A stretch of 64,000 nt of DNA from Eledone cirrhosa. Taxonomy: Eukaryota; Mollusca; Cephalopoda; Octopoda; Eledonidae. A program made the position numbers and the translations under genes. Location of the stretch: positions 117,653,823-117,717,822 of the forward strand of contig OZ024742.1 in the NCBI GenBank assembly GCA_964016885.1, given 5' to 3'. Shown here piece by piece: positions 49,401 through 58,400 of this stretch (position 1 is its first letter; each line of letters begins with the position of its first letter). The notes under the pieces are model-generated. The model saw nothing but the letters and a program-made list of their open reading frames with translations, made no database searches and had not been told where the DNA came from.

Positions 49401-52400
49401 AGGTAATGATAATTGTTTCTACTTTAGGCACATGGCCAGCAGTTTGGGGGAAAAGTCGATTAAATCGACCCGAGTGCATTACTGGTGCTTTATTTTATCA
49501 ACCCTGTAAGGATGAAAGGCAAAGCTAACCATGGCAGGATTTGAACCAGAATGTAAAGGGCCATAACTCTATGCTGCAAAGCATGGTCTCTGACGCTCTA
49601 CTGATACTGCCAATTTCTCGTCCTATAGGTAATAATAATGAAAATTATTGTTTACAGTACTCAGGTGCACTACAACTCATTAAAGGTGCATATATAGTAC
49701 ATAGAATAATGTACAAAAGTCAGGAAAGTGAAGTGTTCACACACACACATGCATGTGTGTATGTGTCTGAAATATTTCCAAATTTATAATTGCATGTAGG
49801 TTTATTAAATTGTAAAGGAATCTCTTCCCTCATCCTGAAACATTTTTATATATTTTTCATGTCCCACTGCTATTTTTTGTTCTTATTTTTTACTTTTATT
49901 TTTGAATTTCCTAAATGTTATTTCAGAAACAATATATGGAAATAATAGTAAGTTGCAATGTCTCTTATATTAGTCTATTTGGATGTATCTAACTTTATTT
50001 CAAATATTTTAAATTATTTTTCTTCAGTTTTTTTTTTTTTTACTCTAACTCTGTCTCTTTCTGCCTCTTAACATACTAAACATACTACCTTTTTAACATA
50101 CGAGAAACACTGCTTCTGATTATAATCAAATGTATTTATATTCAACAAATAACACAACCTATTTCTACCACAATAATCTACCACAAAAGAGCTACAACTA
50201 CTAAGCATGAGGCTTTGAAATACATAAGAATTCATATTGGTGATGCATTAAGGGTTAATGGTCACCTATGTACTCTATTCTGCTTTATATATCTATGTTA
50301 TTGTTGCTAACTCTAAGTGTTTCCAAAACTTCTAATATATTTTGTTGATAACTAATTTATCTTTTTCGTTTTCTAATGTTTTACATGAATTTCTCTATAC
50401 TTGCATGGTTGGGATGGTTTATTTATTTACAGTACATTCTCTAAAGTGGTTGGTATTAGGAATGGCATCTAGCCATAGAAACCTAGCCAAAATGAAGTGT
50501 ACGAGCATGGCCTTGTCTCCAGACTGGTCTGGTCTCAGCACGTGACAGCCTGTCTAACCCATGCAACCATGGAAATTTTAAATGGTGATAATGATTTTTT
50601 AAATATATGTTGCAGCTCTTAAATGTAGAAAGAATGCCCTATATGGCTCTTCTTATTAAAGAAGTTGGCCTTACTTTGATTAGAGCGATGGATTGCTCTT
50701 TGGACATTTTATGAATTTTATTAGTCAGCTGTAAATATGAGCAAGATGTGGTCCCCTGATCTGTCTAGTCTTGGAAAACAGATGTGAAGTGATGATGAAG
50801 CGGAGGAGGATTGAGACAGATTATATTTTTTTAAATCAAAGTCAAAAATATGTAACTATATAACACAAGTAATTTAATGACATATTATTTTTACCCACTC
50901 CTCTAACTTATATTGCTTCATTTAATAAGGAATGGATTTTTCATATTTAGTCATAAATATATTTTTTCACTGGTGGTGGTGGTGGTGGTGGTGGTGGTGG
51001 TGGTGTTCAAAAATTAAACAAAAAGAAAAACTTAAATACATGTTGGGAAATTAGGGTTTACCTTTTTAATCCCGACCTTCTGGGTGTCCACTCAAAAATC
51101 ACTGAAAAGAATTGAACCTGAAAAAAAAGATACTTGACAAAAATCACAGTAATGATTTATTGAATGACTCAGGCTAAAGCAACAATGTTAAATGATTGCT
51201 AATTAACTAATTTGTAATTAGTTAATTAACTGAAATAAATACTGTTTCTTGTTGGATATATATCAGTATTACTTGAAAGACATGGAATCTCAATTTTGGA
51301 TGGAATTATCTCCTCTGCAATAATGTGAAAGGTATTTCCTGGCTAGATCTTTTCATTTATCATTCATGGAATGCCATCAAACACTGTGCCTCACTGCATT
51401 TGTGTGTATGTGTGATAGAAATCTATGAGAACATTAGAAATAATAGATATTTCTAAATAGATGGAAACCTGACAAAATATGAATTGCATTTGTTACTAAA
51501 GAGCTTCTTTGTTAGTTCTTTGCCCTAATTATAGATGTCTTGGTTTGTTCTAATTGAGCCATAGCTCCAAGGATATAGCAGAGACCTTCTTTACCAATCA
51601 AAGAAATCTTAACATTATTCTAAATTAATATGTATCTCTTTTCTTTCTGGTTTCTTGTTTGCATTAAATGTTTTCTTTCTTTAAATGTTTCTATAGATAT
51701 ATATCATCATGATCCTTTTGCATTCATTTCTCCATGTTTGTATGGGTTGGACAAACCTTTTCAAGCACAGTTTCCCTCCACTTGTACTCTTCCGTCATTA
51801 TCTCCTGCATTTTAAGATCTACTTTCACCACTTCAAACCAAATATTTTTTGGTCTTCTATGGTAGCTTCCTTCCTCATCCATCCATCAATCATCAACCAT
51901 ATATATCACATATCCATACCAGTGCAGTCGCCTTTCTTACGTGCTATATTTGATTCTTTTTATACCCAATTTTTCTCTCAGTCTATCCATGATTTGCTAT
52001 TCATTCTAATTAACATCACAAATCCATTGAAGCATACTCCATTTCTCTCTAGCCTTTGCATATCCTCTACATTGACTGCCCAGGTTTCACATCAATGCAA
52101 AATTGTACTTTGTACGCAGACATCATACAGCCAGCTTTTCATTCATAGAGAAAAACATTTTGTTTTCAACAAAGGTAGTTACTATACTTTCAAGAGCTAT
52201 AACTTCCACTGCGATCACCTAGGTAACTGATGTTATTACTACTTTTATAGAACAGTCCAGAGATTTGAAAAAGTTTATTTCATTGGGGCTCTTACTACTT
52301 ACTACCACTCTGCATTTCCCACATACAAAGTCTATATGTATATATATAATCTAGGTCTAACAGTATTTGGATCATGTATTTTTTAATATATATTTTTTTT

Positions 52401-55400
52401 AATATCCAGGATGAAAAACGAGAACAGTTGCAAGACAGTACTGATCTATTGTCAGATATGGACAGTGCCAGAGCAAGGTAGGCAAGCAAATGTCTCTTGG
52501 AAGTTCACCTGGCCATTACACAATAGCTCAAAAATGATCCCATTATGAGTATGCCATATGAGCAAAGTATAGCCCTAAGTACCTCAAGGAGTTCCCACCC
52601 CTCTAATCAAAACTAATGGTAGGGAATCTGATCTAAATGTAAACATTCAGTTCATTTGTGATGGCCAAGTGCTTGATGTTATTTGTGGAAGCTGTTATAA
52701 AAGGTTTGGGACATGGAATGTAGGGACAATGACAGGGGGATGAGAAGTGCTGGCAGCATTGTAGTGTACAGGAGACAAGATGGAAGGGAAGTTATGTGAA
52801 AAGATGAGTGGAAGACATGAACAAATTTGTGTGGCAGGTGTGTTCAGAAAATATATATTGTGTTGTCTTGATTTCTGCAGAATTTGTAGACACTGTGGTG
52901 AGTGTGACTTGGATGAGTGAACAGTTGATGATGGTGTAACTGCTGATTGAAAAGTTCTTGGTAAACACCTCAGGATATGCCCAAAGAAAGACAAGTTTGG
53001 GTGTGCAAATGAAACGGTTGAAAACATAAATGACAATACTATTTTAAACTTGTTTTCTTTTTCTTAATATTTTTTTTTTCAGAGTTTCTGAAATTGAATC
53101 ACAGCTATCATCACTTCAAGAGAAACAACAAAAAGGATCTCAATCACTCAAGTTTAGGGTAATCATTCTTCAATATGATTATTTGTATTTTTTTTTTTTA
53201 TTTCTATCCCACTGTATTATACTTTAGGCAAGTGTCTTCTACTATAGTCACTGGCTGACCATTGCTTTGTGAGTGAAATTGGTAGATAGAAATTGTACAA
53301 AATCTGTTATATATACATGTGTGTGCATAGAGAATTTTCAGAAAATGAACTGGGTGGGGGGGGGAGTGATTCTCTCCCTGATGCCTGTGTATGAAGTATG
53401 ATTTTATATGGTAATGAAACATGGGCATTGAATACAGAAAATGTGAGAAAATTAGAATGAAATGTATAATGTTAGTGTATTTGAACAATGAAGCACAGAT
53501 GAGATGAAGGAAAAACTAGGCCTAAGCGGAATCAGATATAGTGTATGAGAAGGTTGTGCTAGCATGGATACATAATGTGTATGGTTAATGAGCATTAGGT
53601 GAACAAATCTGAAATAGAAAAATACAGTATGCCCACTACAAAAATTTGAACCACACATCTGATTGAATTAACAATCACACTGCAGGGCATCCAGTAAACG
53701 ATACAGGGTTCAAATCTCATGAGTAGGTCTGTGTTTCTTGTCTAATTCAAATTAGCGATTATAAAACCTAATATTTAGAAAATATTCTTTATAATCTATA
53801 TACATGTAACATAATAATTTTCTCTAATTATTCTTTCAATGTTTTAACCTTTTTTTTTTGGCTATTTTATCATTTAGGTAGAAAATCTCTTTTGTCTTGG
53901 TTCCCCTTTGGGTGTATTTCTAACTCTCCGAGGTGTCCCACTTCATGGCTGTGATAATAACGGACATCCAAATATCATTCCATCAAATTTGTGCCATAGA
54001 CTCTTTAACATTTACCATCCAACCGACCCAATTGTAAGTAATCAGTTTATATTACATTATTATTGGCAGTATCGGTAGAGCGTCGGACAATATTCTTGGT
54101 GGCATATAATTACGTTCCTTTACCATTCTGAGTTCAAATGCCGCCAAGATTTACTTTGCCTCTCATCCTTATGGGGTCAATAAAATAAAGCACCAGTAAT
54201 ACACTGAGGTTGATTTAATCGACTTGTCACTCCCCCAAAAAATTGTTGGGATTGTGCCTAAATCAGAAACCATTATTATTACAGGGGTCTATAAAATAAA
54301 GTTCCAGTAATACACTGGGTAATTGCTGGCCTTGTGCCAAAAGTATAAACAATTATTATTATTGGTAGTTGCTGACATTGGATGTGTGTCATTTTGGCTT
54401 GTAAGTTATGTTATTTCTTAACTGTCTCTGATGTGTTTTATTTGGAAATTATTACTAAATATTATATGTAAGATCAAATAATCTGTTTTTACAAAAATAT
54501 CTCTGGCCCTGAGTAACAACCTTTCTAAATGAAAATTTTTTTTTTTTTTATCTGAGATTTCTTTCAAAATGCCATCAATTTGGGTACAAAAAAATATACA
54601 ACTTGAGGAGAGGATGGGGGTAGTTGTTATCAGTTGTTCCTTTATTTCTCTCTCTTAATAACAGTCATTTCCAATATCTCCCCCACCTCCACAACTGCAA
54701 CGATAAAAACACTAGTAAAAATGAAAAAGACCAAAATGGAAACTTTTCTTTTTTTAAACCCAAAAGAAAATATATGTTTGATGAATACCAATGCAAACAA
54801 TATCACTGACACCACCACCAGCTCTACAACAACAAAATACCATTGAAAATAATAATGACAATAACATCACCAGTAACTGAAAAAACAATACAAAAGGCAA
54901 CAGCTATTGCATCCCCAGTGACAAACAACAGCAGCAAGAACATCTTTTTCAGCCATTGCAGGTGCCCAGAAAGAGTTATATCTGCTATCATGTGCCAACA
55001 AAAATGCTAAATTGGTCCAGGCTGTGTGAGTTGTTAATATGAAAAAAGAAGGGCCATGGTAATGCTTCCATCCGAGCTGATGGCAGAAACTGAAATGAAG
55101 CAGTGTATTCGTGCAGAGCCAGCAACCACAAACAGCGTTAAATGCTCAGGTGGAGAATACTCTAAAAGAAATATGGTCAGCTTGGCCACATTGCCAGTTT
55201 GCCAATATAGAGGTCCTCTTCAAAAGAAAGGCGCATGCACAGAAACACTAGGTGTTAGCAAAGAGGTTGTCATTGAAAGTGCAATCGATAAAGTGTAGAT
55301 GTACACAATCTCAAACAGGCCTAGCCACAACAACCTCTGTCTCATGTGATACATCATAGAGAGGGTTGAATGTAAAGTTGGTTTTGATTGGGCTCTGATC

Positions 55401-58400
55401 AGTTTGGATCCATCAAGAGCTTTCAACAGAGTTGCCTATTGGTACTTAGAGGCTGGTAGTTTTAATCCCATCTTCTGAGTTTGGATTGCTTCAATACACA
55501 GCAGCATCTACTTGATTGACAGACTAATTGCAGCGATGGCAAACACTCAGATGGGATGACCCATTTTGTGCATACCTCTGTCTGGCACATTTTTTGCAGC
55601 TTGTCTCTTTGACTGACCTGGTTACCGGGCATCTGGAATGTTGTCAGGTGCTCACAGCCCTCTATCATTTAGACAATGTAATCAGTGGGAATTCCACATT
55701 AGCATTCTATAAAGAAACTAGTGGTGGGCAAGAACAGCAATGTTCTTGGGCAAACTCAAAACATCAATCAGGATAGACCATTTTGGTAGACTTTTGGCCC
55801 AGGGACAATGGATAATTTCCAGAAATCCCTAGCCTGGCAGTGTTACTGGAAAGTCACTGCTAGTTCGAAATTAACTCTACAGGCATTGAAGTTCTGTCAG
55901 TTGGGCCTGTCTGAGATCTATAGTTGGTGATAAATCCGTTTTGCACCCATATGTCCCATGTCTCTCATACTCAACACAGCATATGTTAGAAGTTTTAAGA
56001 TAAATTTAATGCTGGGATAACTACAGATTTTTTAAAATAAACCTTGATGTGAAAACAAACAATTGAAAACCATAAAAAACTTCCTTTATGTGTTTAACAA
56101 ATTATTGTCTGTTCATCAGAAATCAACTACCCTATGCTTCTACTTATGGGAAGAGCTTATAGCAGTTGCTATTTTTTGTCAAACACAATGTAGAACCTAA
56201 TGTAGAAATGGCCAGTATTATTTGTATTTGTTTGGTCGGTGGATTGGCAGTATCGGTAGGGGGTTGGACGACATGCTTTGACGCATAGAGTTACGGCCCT
56301 TGCCATTCTGAGTTCAAATCCTGCCGAGGTTAACTTTGTCTTTCATCCTTATGGGGTCGATAAAATAAAGTACCAGTAATACACTGGGTAATTGCTGGCC
56401 TTGTTCCAAAAGTAGAAACAATTATTTGTATTTGTTTGGCAATGTAATTAATTAAATAATATATGTTGTAAATAAACTGATAAATTTATAAAGAAACTGG
56501 GCAGGATTAAGAATTTGAATTTTATTTGCTTTTATTATAAATAGTTGCAACAATTTATATATTAATATTTAAATAGTTGAATAATTCAGATAATTTACTA
56601 TTGGAGATGGTGTTTCTGTCAAACTTTTTAAATCTATTTTATCCTTAATATTTGAATCATAGCAGCTTTTCACAACAAAAGCAAATAAATATCAAATTGG
56701 CAATATATATTGATGATGAATTAATCAAGTGTTTAATGAACTAATTATCTAATTGATTAATAAAACTGAAGTGAAACACATTTTGATTAGCAGTATGACC
56801 TTCCTAAAATACATTAATAACTGTTTTAATGCATAATTTCACATCAAGAATCTTGTAAAACAAATTAAAAAATTAATATTCCATGATGATATAATATTTT
56901 CATTTATTTTTATTAATCTATTTTTAGGCCTATCGCATCGAACCTTTAATCTACAAACATTATGCATCTATTTTACCTGTGGATATCCACCGGTTTGATG
57001 CCCCATTAAAGAGACCTTATTCAGAGTGTTCAGGAAGGGGAGTTCCTTCTGATATTCTTGTTGATTCCAGTAGTGAACACAGTATTACAAGCATTGCAGA
57101 ATCTTCTATTGAAACTGAAGCAGAATCCTCATCTATACCCAAAACCATTGGTTATTCTTTGGGTAAGTTTAACTTAGAAATTTGAAATTCATCCTTTAGA
57201 GTGCTGTCATTTACTTTTTTTATAAGCTCTAGCTTTGTTATCTCTCTCTTTTTCTTTCACTTTCACTCTCTCTCTAGGAAACATGTTCTTAACTTTAATT
57301 AAAAAGTCACCTTCAGATTTATTAACTCGCGAACTTAAAAAGATGGAAACGGAAGCAAGAAATTTTGAAGAAATGAATCCTACTCTAATGCCAAGTTGTT
57401 CTGTGCAAAATGCTCCAAGTATGTATTTAAAGATTGTTTTTTTTTTTTGTTTATATATCAATGGTTCTCAAACTGTTGTTTGTGGACAACTGGGAGTTAA
57501 CAAATATAGTACTTTAGGACAACAAACGTAGTATGGAGGGGTGTCCGAGATTGTTGAGTTGATAGACCTTTCAAATACCTAGGGTCCTTGGTAGTGAAAA
57601 GATTGGACGCCACTGTTTTATATCACCTTTTCCCATAATATATATATATAACCATTAATGTTCTACCTAATTAAGACAGGAGTTGTAACCATTTTAGAAT
57701 TTATTGTAGTATTAATGTGAAGCTAAGCAAAATTTGTTTTTGTGGGAAAGTAGTATCTTATTACATGTCATTGAGTATTCCAAAACTACAGTCAGATATA
57801 TAATGTTGAATAGTAAAAAAAAATAAGATAAAGTTAATTAATCCATTATTTTATGCTAAAAAGAAAATTATTGATGCCCATACTAACAGACTAAATTGCA
57901 AAGATGGCAAACACCCAAATTGGATGACCCGCTTTATGCACACCTTGGGTCATATATTAGTTTGGAAGACTATTATTTCTAATATTTTCACCAAGAGCCA
58001 CATCCCACAGGTTGCTTATCCACCTGTTCAGTACTGTGAGGAAAACCAAAGCAGGCAAGTGGTACAAGTATGCATTGTTGCTAATCACATGTATGTTTGA
58101 ACCAGTTGCAATGGAACCAATTGTAAATCAACAAAGCTTTCACCAAGCCTATCATAACAAACTCTACTTCATGTCTGTGGAAGTAAATAAGTTTGGCAAT
58201 TGTTTATAACAATGTTTTGTGGAACAGTGCACTGCTAGAGTGAAAATCTCTTTTCTATGACAACTAGTTTAGCCCATTTCTCTTGGTGTCTGAATAATGG
58301 AAAGCAATTTTTTTCCTTGATCAATTTTTCTTTCCTTTCTTTCATGAAATTGAGTTCAATCTCCCCATTATTTTCTGTGTCAAGGCGGTGGATTGGCAGT

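Noticed and set aside
51709..52230. 173-codon + strand gene in intron 9
   Set aside because: Antisense shadow of a LINE tail related to the 35.2-kb fragment.
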